Positions 24,801 to 33,708 of a stretch of 64,000 bases of DNA are shown here, one piece after another; the first letter of the stretch is position 1; each line of letters starts with the position of its first letter. The stretch spans positions 35,167,504 to 35,231,503 of the forward strand of contig OZ037765.1 of the NCBI GenBank assembly GCA_964035545.1, read 5' to 3'. The notes beneath the pieces were generated by a model. That model did not search any database and had not been told where the DNA came from. It saw only the letters and a list, made by a program, of their open reading frames with translations. Position numbers and translations under genes: made by a program. The stretch is from Bugula neritina. Lineage: Eukaryota; Bryozoa; Gymnolaemata; Cheilostomatida; Bugulidae.

Positions 24801-27800
24801 GGTAATGTTCGAGAGCTGAAGAAGCTCCAAGAAGAGCTGCCTGGAGTCGTGGCAGACATCTACCGGGCCAAAAGGGAAGGGCGACGACCCAGCGAGGAAC
24901 GCATAAGACAGGGATGCGCCGAATTCCGGCTATACTGTCAGCGTTGGGACTCGCTGCGGATCGGGCAGGATGGGTTGCTAACCATCTCTCTAGCTGCCAG
25001 CGGCAGACACCCGGAAAGGAAGAGGGTAGTCTGCCCCACAGCCATCCGCCGTGAGTTGATTTGGGATACTCACAAGCAGGCCCACGCAGGGGTCAAGCGA
25101 GTGATGTCCAAATTACGACTCCGGTGGTATTGGCCGCAGATGGAGCGTGACGTCCGGCTCAGAGTCAAACAGTGTGAGATCTGCCAGGCCAGTAAGCATA
25201 GCCGCCCCCCTGGTGAAGCAGGACGGCGGAGGCTATATGCTGGTAGGCCCTGGCAAGTAGTCGCTGTAGACCTGGTCGGACCCATGCCCCTGACCCCCAG
25301 AGGCAATAATTGGATCCTAGTACTAACCGACCACTTTACTAGGTGGGCGGATGCTCTGGCTATCCCAGATGCATCAGCCCCAACAGTGGCCAGGGCACTA
25401 GACCAACACGTATTCTGTTATTTTGGGCTTCCCGAACAGATACACTCTGATCAAGGCGCTCAATTCCAGTCTCAACTGATGAGCGACCTTTGCCACCTCT
25501 GGGGAGTAAATCAGAGCAGGACCACCCCCTACCACCCTCAAGGTAACGGGGTGGTGGAGCGCAACAACCGGATGTTAGGTGATGCGCTCCGGAGTCTCCT
25601 CCTTGGACGAGGTCAAGAGGAATGGGATACGGTGTTGCCGCAAGTCATGCGTGCATACCGTAGCACCCCACACACCAGTACTGGTGAGACCCCAAACCTC
25701 TTGATGCTCGGGAGAGAGACTCGTGTCCCTGACCATCTCACCTATCACGTTCCAGAGCAAGATAACTCAGTCCACGAGTATGCCAGTGAACTAGTGGAAC
25801 GGATGAAGGCCGCACACGAGATACTGCGTCAACAGCAGTGGAAGGTGCGGCATGAAGATTCCGATGAACCACCCCTCTATCAAAGAGGAGATAAGGTGTG
25901 GATGGTCAATTACCGTAGGCGCCGCGGACAGGCTGATAAGCTGAAGCCTAAGTTCGTAGGCCCCTACGTGGTCGTCGAGGCTATGCCCAATCATACGTAC
26001 AAGATTGAGCGCTCAGGACAGGTGTCTATCCAGAATGAGTCTCGCTTGAAACCGTATTGGGCTAGCCCCGGCGGAGTGGGAGAAGCCCCCCCGTTGTTAG
26101 AGCCCAGGAGGCAGACAACGACGCGCGGGCGACGGCGGCATGGACCTGAATACGAAGTGGTCATACCGCGGGAGGAAAACTTGGTGAGAGAGGAGCGGCA
26201 GCTTTTGTCAACAGAAGCGTGTCCGCCACCGCCAAGTCTAATTCCATCACTTCCAGCAACCGAGCCGGTTCCGGAAGTGCAAACCCCCACGGAGGGAGGG
26301 GCTCCATCCGGAGAACAAGAAGAGGTGACCACTAACGGTGAAGTAGAGACGCCATTTGAGGCCCCTACTAACGAACCGGCAAGCGTGTCACCCCCCCTAG
26401 ACAGGGGACAGCGTACGAGGCAACCCCCCGCATACTTGAAGGACTTCGTATGTGACTGCGTTAAAAGCGGCACACATGAAAGTCTAGGGGAAAACCGTAC
26501 GAGAAAAGAATCGAGCAAATGTGGGAGTTGTCAACACCACGGAAATATCAACTTTTGTATCGGCGGAAGTAGGAACAAAATTCATCCGCCGGGTGCACAA
26601 AGTCTTAGTCACGCACCCCAACCACGTTGCTCGATCTTTTCATACGCTGATGCAGTCAAGAGTAGACGTGTTTCTAAGCAGTAGTTCAAACCATTTCACA
26701 TATTCAGTATGTCTTACGACAACAGATCGTGGGGTGAGTTAACTATATCTTAATACGAAACTAGATTGCATCGCTCAGCTCTGACTCACTGAGTCAATCG
26801 AGCTGGAGATAGGTTAGTGAAATACCGTAGTAAGAACTCAGTTTGACTTAGAGATTTTTATAATCTCATTGCAATACGGTTCTATCTGACTATTCACTAT
26901 CATTAATCTCTACGAGGTAACTGAATTAGGAGTTGCCAAGCTGTTCAAGCTGACAACACAGCAGTGTAATGTACTAACACTGTTGAAACTTTTTCAGATT
27001 ACACTCGACCCGCTACAACCAGGGTACGGGATAGAACACGTCCCGCTCCATATCCGGAGGACTATGCTAGTGGTGACCGGCCTGAGCCACTACGCCGCCG
27101 TTGGCGGTGGGTGTCTCCACAAACCGAAGAAGAAATAGAAACAGCCTGGGGGTCCAGAGGACGGACGAGATGCCAGATCTGTGGTGAAGATTGCGCCTCT
27201 CACCGCTCCCTTAAACTACACGTCAATGCTCATCTCCTACTGACCTTCTGCCCCTGCGGGTACAATGATGTGTATCCCTACCCCGTCACCAGACACAGAG
27301 CGGCGGGCTGTTTCCCTGGAGAAAACTATGTGGTCGACGCTAAGCTGTACCCAGAGTTCCTCACACATATACGACCTCTGGTAAAGAAGGCAATGCTACT
27401 AGCCGTTCTATCCTCGGGGTTCCAAAGTGTGTTAGACAACGCCCGCCAACAATCCCCGTTGGTGTCTGACCGCCCTCCAATTACCTACACCCCCGAGGAA
27501 ACTACATATCCAGAAGAAGGAGAGATCTCCCCTACCCCGGCGAAGAGACGGACCAGGTCCCCCAGTCCACCATTACGCCGCAGACGGACACCGTCCCCAG
27601 ACCCAGTACGACTAGCCACAGTAGAAGAACGCCTCCTACGATTACAAGAAGAGTTCACCCAGCTGGCGCCAGATCTACTCAACACTACCACAGGACTCTT
27701 CCAGCTGAAGGGATCCGTATGCCGTATGAAACGGAAACTGCGTACATGCCAAGCCAAGCACCGGCGTGCCCAACAAGGACTCTAGTATGCTACCCGGAAT

Positions 27801-30800
27801 ACTCCACATTTGGTGAAGAACCAAACTCGTGTAAATGCTTAACTGCTAGACAGGTTATTCCTTGTCTAATACCACAGCTAGCTAGTATTCCTCGTCTATC
27901 TACAGCTGGCCAATTGTATGCAACGGATCGTTATAACGACTCTGTGTATTATTATTATGTCTCTTCCTGTATATTATGTATTATTTTTGTCCACTGATGT
28001 ATGCAATTACTATTGAATGTTTTTTTTTATATATATATCAGAAAGATGGCTTTCTGCTGGTGGGGGCGGTGTGGTGGTTCGTGGAACTACCAGCAGCACA
28101 ACATGTAGGATCGCGTAATTGACCCGGAACAATGGATAGCCAATTAGCGTAGTTGATAGTTAGCAGCAATTGTAGTTTCCCGCTGCTAAGTCAGTCGAAG
28201 CTAGAGTGTGAAATAGATTAGATGTGTAACTTGTTGGAAATAATGTATCGTGTTTTTATAATGTATAATTGTGTATAAAATATACTCGTTCACTCGACTT
28301 AGCCTGGTGCAGTTCTATATTAGATAAATAGACTCTCTGGATAGCATATCAACCCTAAATCTGAAAACTATAACAATACTATATACCTGTAACTGATAGA
28401 GTAATACTATATACTGTAACTGACAGAGTAATACTATAGGTATACTAAGGCTTATACTAAACTTTAGAATGTTTGTCAACATACCTGGATCCAAGGCTAA
28501 GAGTTGTGTGAAGGTGGCATCAATTCCAGACTGCTGACTAAGAGACTCCTCTACAGCCCCGCCCACTATAGGTCCAATATCTGTCACATGTGAAAAGGTC
28601 AGATTAGATATTAAACTGAGTTCTAAGAAATATTCTGCTTCATCATTCAACTTTCATGTTGAGTGGCAGAAACAGATTCAACTGTTTTATTATTGATTCA
28701 ACTTATTTCTATAATAACTGCTTCTGCAGCGTAATAAACAAAGGTGAGAGGTCAACTGTATTCAGGCAGGTCAACATGCTGCTAACTAGGTACTTGATTT
28801 AACTTGTCAACAGCAAACTATGGGATGACAACTTCTCAATACAAGGGTCATAATTTCAACTTGTATCATAGTAATATGTATACTATTACAGTATCAGTTT
28901 GCAGTAGCTTGATAAGAGACAACTCTGACATATAGAGGAGTTATTCCACCCTGCTAGATATATAATATTCCAACTTACTGTTGAGGTCTCTCAGCATGAC
29001 CTTTGCTGTGAAGTTGAACCCGTCTAAAGCCACGTAATTGATTTGCTGAAAGTAATAGGAAACACTCATTAGAGATCAATGCGCTCATATGATACAACAT
29101 GCAGATGAATTAACCTCCTACAGCGAACTATTTCCCTATTATTACTAACTTAGTACATTGACCTCTCCTTTCATAGACCTACACTTACCTGCAACTATAC
29201 GGGGGGGGGGGGGGGGGACTAAAGAGAACCTAAACTTCCTTAACTTACGTTAGTAGAGAATTACAGAAATTAAACAGATGTATGTATTCTATGTGTGGGT
29301 GGCTGACATAACCCAACAGCAAATCAAAGAAGTTCCTACATTCTCAGATTCAACACTGGTTGTGGCAGCAGCAAGTAAACATCAGCTTTGCTAGATTGAG
29401 GCTTAACATCTCTAGTAGTAAACTGTAGACTTAGCTCAAGTGGCAACTTAAATTGTATGTTGCTAGGAATTTTGGTAAACAGAAATATGCTTTGATATTA
29501 AGAAGGTCCACAATGCAGCTCTAAACTTTACTTATCCAATAGACTCTCAGCTCACAAGACTTATGGCATGCAGATGTGCTGTCTGCCAGGATATTTATAG
29601 CAAGTTTCTCGTCAATCAGTTGGTAAACTATTCGCTGCCTATGACTCATATAAAGACTTTCTAGAAGCTGTTAGATGTAGGTAGATCTATAGTGCTGTAG
29701 TAAATAGATCGTAGATACAGTTATGATGCTAGAATGTTCCATGACATTCTAGAAAGAGTTACCGTAATGGTGTTGTTGCCGAAGCTCTGGAGGTCTACGG
29801 TATTCTCCTGAACCGTCTGCGTTACTTCTGAGAACAGAGTTGACATTCTCTCGTTAGTCACGTACGTGCAGACCATGCCGCAGCTACAACGAGGATGGTA
29901 TTTCATATAACAATAATAAAAATCTCAAGCAAGTTTATATAAAGAGTATATATATATATATGTACATATGGAGTACATATACTTAAAGAGTATATATACA
30001 TATACATATGGAGTATATATATAAAGAGTATATATATATATACATATGGAGTATATACAGTATATAAAGAGTATATATATATATAAATATGGAGTATATA
30101 ATTATAAAGAGTATATATATAAAGATATACAATTAATTATCCTAAAAAAGACATGCTAACTAAAACAAATTACTGCACGGCACACAGAACAATCCCTTAA
30201 CAAAGACTAAGGATTCAGTCATTCAACCTGAAGGGAATGCAGATCAATAACAGCTCAACCAGTCACTGTGACAGCATAGAAACAGTCTGTAATATCAGTT
30301 GGACAACTATTCAACTTTGAACATAGCATTTAGCTTTATGAAGCAATCGAGAAAGGTTTAGCAACATTCATATCTGAAAGTTTAAACCCGTTCACATTTG
30401 CTGTCAACAGCTCTAGCACTATGATGTCATATCCTTCTTCCTATCTAATATATTAACACTAAGATGTTCAAGGGCAAAAATCTAGATAAAACGAGTGTCA
30501 ATAAAATCTCCTTGAACATGAGATTACGAAATAGCATCATACAAATCCTCTTGTACTCAGAAACCTAAATACTTGAGAATATTCAGCAGGTAAAGAGGGA
30601 ACAACTTACAAGAGGAAGGTGCAGCTGAGGAACAGAGTGATGATGTAACAACACCTCCAGGCAGACGTATTGTCGTCTCTCTTCTGCATCATCTTTCCTC
30701 CGCAGTTTGAGCAGCAGCAGCGGCAGCAACAGAAGCAAAACCCGACGATTGGGAATATCAGGAAAAACAGAAAGCCGATGACGAGGCACGCAGCGTATCC

Positions 30801-32736
30801 GCCGGCCCATTTCCCGAGCTGAAAAGTAAAGCAACGTTTATTTCATTTGTAAACTTTTGTTTCTAAACAGGATGTAGTAGTCTATTTGCAGCCCTCCTAT
30901 TTCTATTACAGTAACACAAATTATATTTAATGGGATAAATAAGTATAAGTTCTAGGTTTTGGAAGTTATGCTCTGTAACTGCGACTGTGGATGTCCCCAT
31001 CTAGCCAGTTACAGTCATGTTGTTATCATCTTAACAGACAAACGACATGGTGAAAGTTACACTTTTACCTTCTGGTAAACAAGTAGATTTCTACTGTATT
31101 CAGCTGGTTCAAACAATTAGCTCATAACTTGGTAACTTAATATTTGAGTCATAACTTGGTCTCTTAATATTTGAGTCATAACTTGGTAACTTAATATTTG
31201 AGTCATAACTTGGTAACTTAATATTTGAGTCATGACTTGGTAACCTTAACCTGAAGGTAGCAGCTGGAGTAACCCAGACATAAAATAACGGAAGATACAT
31301 AATTGAGTGGATTTGAAATTAATTCAAAGCTAATATACCTTGAGACTCAGTGAATGCCTCTATTACTTTAAACAATAAGGCTAATTCACTCGGTACAGGT
31401 GTAGTTAAACACAAAGCTAGGTCTACCTTATAGCTAACTGCTTATAGCTACTTTATAATATGAAATTGAATTACGTACTGGACTAGTTCAAGACAGCTCG
31501 AGGACTACAAAATCGATATCTTTTTATTAAGAGCCTTTTGTGTGCAGACAAAGGGGGTTGAAGGGGGTATTGTTATGTCCCTGTATGTATAGTGGGTTGT
31601 GTCAACCGCATTACTTGCATTTCGTGAAGTTTGTTTACTGTAGTTACTAGTTACACTACGTTAGTGTCTGTGACTACACCACTATTATAATATCTAGCTT
31701 TTTTATCATAAAAACAATATAATATAACATAATATAATATAATATAATATGCTATATATAACATGAATATAATATATAACACATCAAATAAAAACAAAGG
31801 GTTTTAGGACGTGCAAATCTGTGATAACAGAGGAAAGTAATAACTGCATGTAAAGCTATGACTTATACGTGCAGATATAAAACACTCACCTCTAGTATAG
31901 TACTCTGACCTCTAGTATAATGCACTTACCTCTAGTATAGTACACCTACCTCTAGTATAGTACACTTACCTCTACTCCTCTAGTATAGTACACTCACCTC
32001 TAGTATAATACACTTACCTCTAGTATAGTACACTTACCTCTAGTATAGTACACTCACCTCTAGTATAATACACTTACCTCTAGTATAGTACACTTACCTC
32101 TAGTATAGTACACTTACCTCTAGTATAATACACTTACCTCTAGTATAGTACACTTACCTCTAGTATAGTACACTTACCTCTAGTATAGTACACTTACCTC
32201 TAGTATAGTACACTTACCTCTAGCATAGTACACTTACCTCTAGTATAATACACTTACCTCTAGTATAGTAGTCTGGTCAAAGCTGACTGAACCATCAACT
32301 AGTCCTAAGAAAGTATCTGCAAACAAATCAAAAGTGCAATCAACACAACAAAATTATTTGTTACTATCTAGTTCAAGTATATTATATACTAGATGGTATA
32401 TATACTGTCTAGTATATATACTATCTTATACACTGTCTAGCATATAAACTATCTAGTATACAGATGACACCCACCCCAAGGTGTTTCCTTGCCGAAGGAT
32501 ATTCCCACAAAGCCCTGCATTCCATTGATGAGCGGCAGCAGACCCTGGTACTTGTACTCATCCGGCTTCACTATATACTCTATCCCCTCTGGAATGGCAG
32601 CGTAGGTCAGCTGACTCTCCTCGTCAGCATAGTTACCGTTAGAGTCAGTGATCGTCTTTGGCGACAGCTCCTTGTTAGGATTACCATGGCAACAGACTAT
32701 GTATAGTGACAGTAGGGTCAGCAGGCAGCTCTTCAT
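12808..32736 (-). CDS. PROM1: Prominin, pentaspan membrane glycoprotein (complete)
   Basis: Seventeen exons: 32736-32475, 32316-32258, 30818-30610, 29883-29763, 29045-28979, 28580-28485, 20510-20311, 17714-17576, 17195-17024, 16786-16622, 16350-16218, 15712-15500, 15028-14783, 13973-13764, 13524-13363, 13150-13035 and 12868-12808. They total 2631 nt, 876 residues plus TAA, the usual prominin size. The protein has an N-terminal signal peptide (MKSCLLTLLSLYIVCCHG). TM1 ends in the Cys cluster CFCCCRCCCSNCGG and is followed by TM2 (CCYIITLFLSC). After the first extracellular loop, TM3 runs into a second cluster (GCLGCCCCG), then TM4 (VGLVFIFGSLIMLLV). A second large loop precedes TM5 (WFSLGWSIAFMVLGL) and a short basic cytoplasmic tail. 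Prominins organise cholesterol-rich membrane protrusions such as microvilli and ciliary membranes. The symbol denotes the family; orthology to PROM1 versus PROM2 is not resolved. Confidence 0.94.
13187..13305. repeat. Minisatellite carrying GTAAGT motifs
   Basis: About eight irregular copies of a TATACTTACACTG-like unit lie in the intron between prominin exons 13524-13363 and 13150-13035. On the transcribed (minus) strand each reads GTAAGTATA, a good 5' splice-site match, downstream of the genuine donor at 13362. Confidence 0.8.
14236..14782. repeat. 26-bp minisatellite adjoining a prominin 5' splice site
   Basis: Roughly twenty copies of a unit like ACATACAGTACTACAGTACA followed by GTATAC, with a local ACAGTACT trinucleotide-like expansion near 14515-14570. 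The array begins exactly at the donor of exon 15028-14783; on the minus strand most units contain GTATGT, the same hexamer as the real donor. The 227-codon open frame across it is repeat-derived. Confidence 0.9.
15780..16195. repeat. 14-bp minisatellite (AGTAGAGTGTGACT)n
   Basis: About 28 degenerate copies in the intron between prominin exons 16350-16218 and 15712-15500, starting about 20 bp past the donor of the former. Unlike neighbouring arrays its units carry no GTAAGT on the transcribed strand. Confidence 0.88.
17740..19232. repeat. 14-bp minisatellite (TTGTCACAGTGGTA)n, ~1.5 kb with higher-order repeats
   Basis: More than one hundred tandem copies, with GTA/GTG/ATA/TTG variants at the unit end. 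Diagnostic variant blocks recur at a spacing near 490 bp (for example the TCATATTG pair at about 17986-18015 and again at 18477-18506), so a 35-unit block has itself been duplicated. Because 14 is not a multiple of 3 and the unit lacks stops, long open frames of a 14-residue period run in all three plus frames; none is a gene. It lies in the prominin intron between exons 20510-20311 and 17714-17576. Confidence 0.93.
19263..19395. repeat. 23-bp minisatellite
   Basis: About five copies of a unit containing ATAGTATAGTACAATGCTAT, in the same prominin intron as the 14-bp array. Confidence 0.8.
19640..20310. repeat. 20-bp minisatellite carrying splice-donor sequence
   Basis: About 33 copies of ACTGTGACTTACACTCATGT with single-base variants. 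The array abuts the donor of prominin exon 20510-20311 (minus-strand GACAGT|GTAAGT). Read on the minus strand nearly every unit contains GTGTAAGT, reproducing that donor. Parts of the array are duplicated as blocks (19860-20040 resembles 20100-20280). Confidence 0.92.
20562..20874. repeat. ~27-bp minisatellite, gypsy target site
   Basis: About eleven copies of a unit containing GATAGAGTAATACTATATAC. The Ty3/gypsy element at 20877-28375 is inserted inside it, and two more copies follow the element at 28376-28432. Confidence 0.88.
20877..21182 (+). repeat. Element 1 5' LTR
   Basis: 306 bp, TG...CA, identical by eye to 28070-28375. A TATAAAATATA stretch near the middle is a plausible promoter core. 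Confidence 0.93.
21184..21201 (+). promoter_or_regulatory. Primer-binding site of element 1
   Basis: TGGTGGCAGCGGTGGGAT begins one base after the 5' LTR. It is complementary to the 3' end of animal tRNA-Leu(AAG) as I recall it (ends in CCCACCGCTGCCA plus CCA). The identical 18-mer follows the LTR of the element at 60 kb. Confidence 0.8.
21214..22173 (+). CDS. gag: Gag polyprotein of element 1
   Basis: 319 codons. The central retrotransposon gag region (capsid-like: the LKAPTF...VEQFIQEF start, then LRARFGLSTTDARARLQRLRR and LREHAT) is followed by a zinc knuckle C-WE-C-GNQG-H-FRRY-C at about residues 286-299, which binds the element RNA. The start ATG lies 13 bp past the primer-binding site. 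The last 118 nt overlap pol in the -1 frame, with a slippery site before the TAG at 22171. No lesions. Confidence 0.93.
   Translation: METENAETQPPAIEGERRDNAVETMPVNHVVEERRVPRELAEDRYRLKAPTFTGEEEVEQFIQEFSDVMDVAQWPPRVALLKLRMALMDKAKPYGLGVDIDNIFASLRARFGLSTTDARARLQRLRRDPRTPLREHATAVMKLAQIAYSDLPPVNRERYTLDAFIASVDDLGLHHQFLARGVTTVEDALTEGEAYLLANQMHKSRGSSRQVEIDRADTAAGQGEETPAAAAVSQLATASKVTQLTDMLAKLIATLTPQNPVSTAPEPMRPLAPPQGETVSFCWECGNQGHFRRYCPFLNQGLNYRGPQMFPPSAGRRNL
22116..22177 (+). promoter_or_regulatory. Programmed -1 frameshift signal at the gag/pol overlap
   Basis: Slippery heptamer GTTAAAC (22116-22122; gag frame G TTA AAC), a 5-nt spacer, then an 8-bp perfect stem CGGCCCGC (22128-22135) with GCGGGCCG (22153-22160) and a 17-nt loop. 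Loop bases TTCCC (22141-22145) can pair with GGGAA (22173-22177), giving an H-type pseudoknot. GTTAAAC is the heptamer known from equine arteritis virus frameshifting. The pol frame is -1 to gag, as required. Function is inferred. Confidence 0.75.
22122..26684 (+). CDS. pol: Pol polyprotein of element 1 (protease, RT, RNase H, integrase)
   Basis: One open frame (open from about 22056), entered by -1 frameshift at 22122. Numbered from 22056: aspartic protease active site DSG at residue 161 with ILGMPFL further on; reverse transcriptase with FCVDYRKLN, LPFGLTSAPATFQ and the YLDD catalytic box at about 591; RNase H TDAS at about 740; integrase zinc finger HHCC about 1006-1043; integrase D1072, D1132 and E1168 with exact D-35-E spacing; then a GPYVVVE module typical of Ty3/gypsy integrases. 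No chromodomain is seen. The C-terminal ~170 residues are Pro/Glu/Thr-rich and unmatched. All catalytic residues are present, so the protein is probably active. Confidence 0.95.
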   Translation, partial: LPRPADVPTFRGPTKPLGKKKRRSPRRAPRTGNQQWQQPRRTSKGLRPAAAFSMPLHNRFTGLQVQESGWEHTKVAEKPASAPPRPTHHRPKRPPSRPKAREVLPARVRPEGRVQVQPHGNSYFLPGKLEGKAVTFLIDSGCTTNLLSRQLFDTLSARVRGEMEAYEGEYGTLADGLCLPFYGIIELTGRVRDQTIQETFIVSQLKEDAILGMPFLKRHGCHIDFSRSAMMMSGRELACVDKFGCPLVGGVQVVRNRTIPGRSRATIHCRVNSSRISGLGVVEGAHEKIQLASSLNQLTEQGEILVQCVNPFTEPIKLPAGSMLGRFHSVQEGDVGPSLGDATEAPPRHPIQGRGAVPTHLRELYETASGGCASNRERQAMAKLLRDYGDVFSSGEHDVGLTGIVRHEIPLTAGTVPVRQPTRRLGPEKEKEVSRQVRDLLDRGLIEPAHSAWSSPVVLVRKKDGSWRFCVDYRKLNSVTIQDAYPLPRIDESLDALAGSKYFSTLDLLSGYWQVPLSPDAQEKAAFITRDGLWKWKVLPFGLTSAPATFQRLMEQVLSGLHWKTLLVYLDDVIVISPDFETHVSRLQEVFERLRGAGLKLKPSKCALLQPEVKYLGHVVGRNGVATDPEKVRAVEDWVTPQDLTGLRAFLGLVGYYRQYIPDFAGIAQPLNRLTAKGVTWQWTPVEQEAFDRLKGCLLTAPILAYPDPTLEYILDTDASDQNVGAVLSQVQEGREVVVAYYSKSLSPAERNYCTTRKELLAVIKSVKHFRPYLYGRKFRLRTDHASLIWLCRRAEPSSQVARWLEILAEFSYRIEHRPGKRHSNADGLSRRPDGGCKQCLNIERRDGGPPRCELETLAHHGAPFDWDQGQLRQRVDESPEDIQNLRANPVLAGNVRELKKLQEELPGVVADIYRAKREGRRPSEERIRQGCAEFRLYCQRWDSLRIGQDGLLTISLAASGRHPERKRVVCPTAIRRELIWDTHKQAHAGVKRVMSKLRLRWYWPQMERDVRLRVKQCEICQASKHSRPPGEAGRRRLYAGRPWQVVAVDLVGPMPLTPRGNNWILVLTDHFTRWADALAIPDASAPTVARALDQHVFCYFGLPEQIHSDQGAQFQSQLMSDLCHLWGVNQSRTTPYHPQGNGVVERNNRMLGDALRSLLLGRGQEEWDTVLPQVMRAYRSTPHTSTGETPNLLMLGRETRVPDHLTYHVPEQDNSVHEYASELVERMKAAHEILRQQQWKVRHEDSDEPPLYQRGDKVWMVNYRRRRGQADKLKPKFVGPYVVVEAMPNHTYKIERSGQVSIQNESRLKPYWASPGGVGEAPPLLEPRRQTTTRGRRRHGPEYEVVIPREENLVREERQLLSTEACPPPPSLIPSLPATEPVPEVQTPTEGGAPSGEQEEVTTNGEVETPFEAPTNEPASVSPPLDRGQRTRQPPAYLKDFVCDCVKSGTHESLGENRTRKESSKCGSCQHHGNINFCIGGSRNKIHPPGAQSLSHAPQPRCSIFSYADAVKSRRVSKQ
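26709..27785 (+). CDS. Third gene of element 1: spliced zinc-finger protein
   Basis: Predicted as microexon 26708-26733 (ATG at 26709, preceded by TATTCAG, followed by GTGAGT), intron 26734-26997 with branch-like TACTAAC and TTTTCAG, and exon 26998-27785. The join keeps one frame: 8 codons plus 1 nt meet 2 nt of the next exon, and the frame is open to the TAG at 27783. The protein has a C2H2 finger (C-QI-C-x12-H-VNA-H), a second C-x-C-x12-H-x4-C finger, an Arg/Ser/Pro stretch (RTRSPSPPLRRRRTPSP), and a C-terminal helix (TVEERLLRLQEEF...TGLFQLKGSVCRMKRKL). It sits where env lies in errantiviruses but has no signal peptide or membrane segment. A homologue exists in element 2. The role is unknown; RNA or chromatin binding is a guess. 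Confidence 0.8.
27786..28069 (+). other. 3' untranslated region and polypurine tract of element 1
   Basis: No open frame of note. It ends in a conserved block, GCTTTCTGCTGGTGGGGGCGG (split here: GCTTTCTGCT then GGTGGGGGCGG), that is also present before the 3' LTR of element 2; the purine part would prime plus-strand synthesis. Confidence 0.75.
28070..28375 (+). repeat. Element 1 3' LTR
   Basis: 306 bp, identical by eye to 20877-21182, directly followed by the interrupted ~27-bp minisatellite. Confidence 0.93.
29937..30125. repeat. AT-rich minisatellite
   Basis: Five or six copies of a ~33-bp unit built around AAAGAGTATATATATA and ACATATGGAGTATAT in the prominin intron between exons 30818-30610 and 29883-29763. 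Confidence 0.8.
31128..31240. repeat. ~26-bp minisatellite
   Basis: Four copies of a unit containing TTGAGTCATAACTTGGTAAC in the second prominin intron. Confidence 0.75.
31886..32270. repeat. 20-bp minisatellite made of a duplicated exon-intron junction
   Basis: About nineteen copies of CACTTACCTCTAGTATAGTA. The right end overlaps the 3' end of prominin exon 32316-32258, whose last 13 nt are the repeat. On the minus strand each unit reads ...CTAGAG|GTAAGTG, a copy of the true 5' splice site at 32257. Use of any downstream copy would read into TAG within one unit. Confidence 0.92.
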
Positions 32737-33708
32737 ACTGCTGCCAGCAATGTCTGTGGCTGTCAGCAGATCTGAGTCTACATCAGAAGTAAGTAAAGGA
32801 GGTGGCTGTGGAGTTGAACTAGTTTATACAAGGAGAGCTGCCATAATGACACTTCATATCACTTGTGTAAGTATTTCACACATCGTGAACAAATATATTT
32901 CTACTAAAAACAAAAGGCAAGGGAGGGGAGTGCACAGTAAACAGCCAAGTTAATAAAACAAAGAGGAACAGCCTAGTCAATAAAACAGGGAGTGTGTAGG
33001 GAACAGCCAAGTTAATAAAACAGGGAGTGTGTAGAGAACAGCCAGTTTAAAAAATGGGCACTGTGCAGGGAACAACCATGTTGATGGAAAACTAAAGTAA
33101 TGTTTACTTTGCACTTCAAAGTGAAGATTGAAGATAATTTTACTACTTCACTATCCTAGCATCTCCGCACCATGAAGCTGTTATGAGGCATGAAGTTCTA
33201 GTGTTTACATAGTTTAACTTATATTATAAGAGGGTATATGCTCTCTGAGTGTGAATCCTGAGGGTACAATACATTCTACTATCTATGCTGGTGGTAAAAG
33301 AAAACAGCTAATTCTATGCTGAGATATCAGCCCTCCATCAGTATCGTAAAACTCCTAGCTATTCAATAAACAGTGGATAGCATCTCCACCTGTGATACAT
33401 GCCACCTTGACCTAGATGACTTATGACACCTTGGGTAACACATGTGACCTTGGGTGTCACATGTCACTTTGGGTGACTTGTGACACCTTGAGCTGGGTGA
33501 CAGGTGCCACTTTGAGTCACAGGTGGTTTCAGTGATGGGAAACTTCTTAAGTTATCTGATCAACTCCTAAATAATTATCAAGTAATGCTTAAGAGTGACT
33601 GGAAAAATAAATTAAATGTTGTGCTTTTAAGCTAACTGAGCTCAGTGATAGCTTCAGAAAACCACAGTCTAATGACTTATGTTTTGTCAACACTTTGCTC
33701 CATTCCTG

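Larger units (their letters stand above)
20877..28375 (+). mobile_element. Intact Ty3/gypsy LTR retrotransposon (element 1)
   Basis: A 7.5-kb element inserted in a prominin intron in the opposite orientation to the gene. Two 306-bp LTRs (20877-21182 and 28070-28375) appear identical by eye, which implies very recent insertion. Both begin TG and end CA. Order inside: primer-binding site, gag, -1 frameshift site, pol (protease, RT, RNase H, integrase), a spliced third gene, and a purine-rich tract GGTGGGGGCGG just before the 3' LTR. No gene is interrupted. A clear 4-6 bp target duplication is not seen: flanks read TAATGG before and ATACTA after, sharing only AT/AAT depending on where the ends are set. 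Element GC content is visibly higher than the surrounding intron. Confidence 0.95.

Noticed and set aside
25991-26518. 175-codon minus-strand frame inside element 1
   Set aside because: Shadow of pol; the plus frame carries the integrase C-terminus.
26709-27785. Envelope gene in the position after pol
   Set aside because: No signal peptide, no transmembrane helix, no furin-like site; zinc fingers and an RS-like stretch instead.
31545-31700. Purine tract followed by TGTTATGTCCCTG, like a gypsy PPT and LTR start
   Set aside because: No partner LTR, no target duplication and no nearby coding remnant; could be a solo LTR fragment but cannot be supported.
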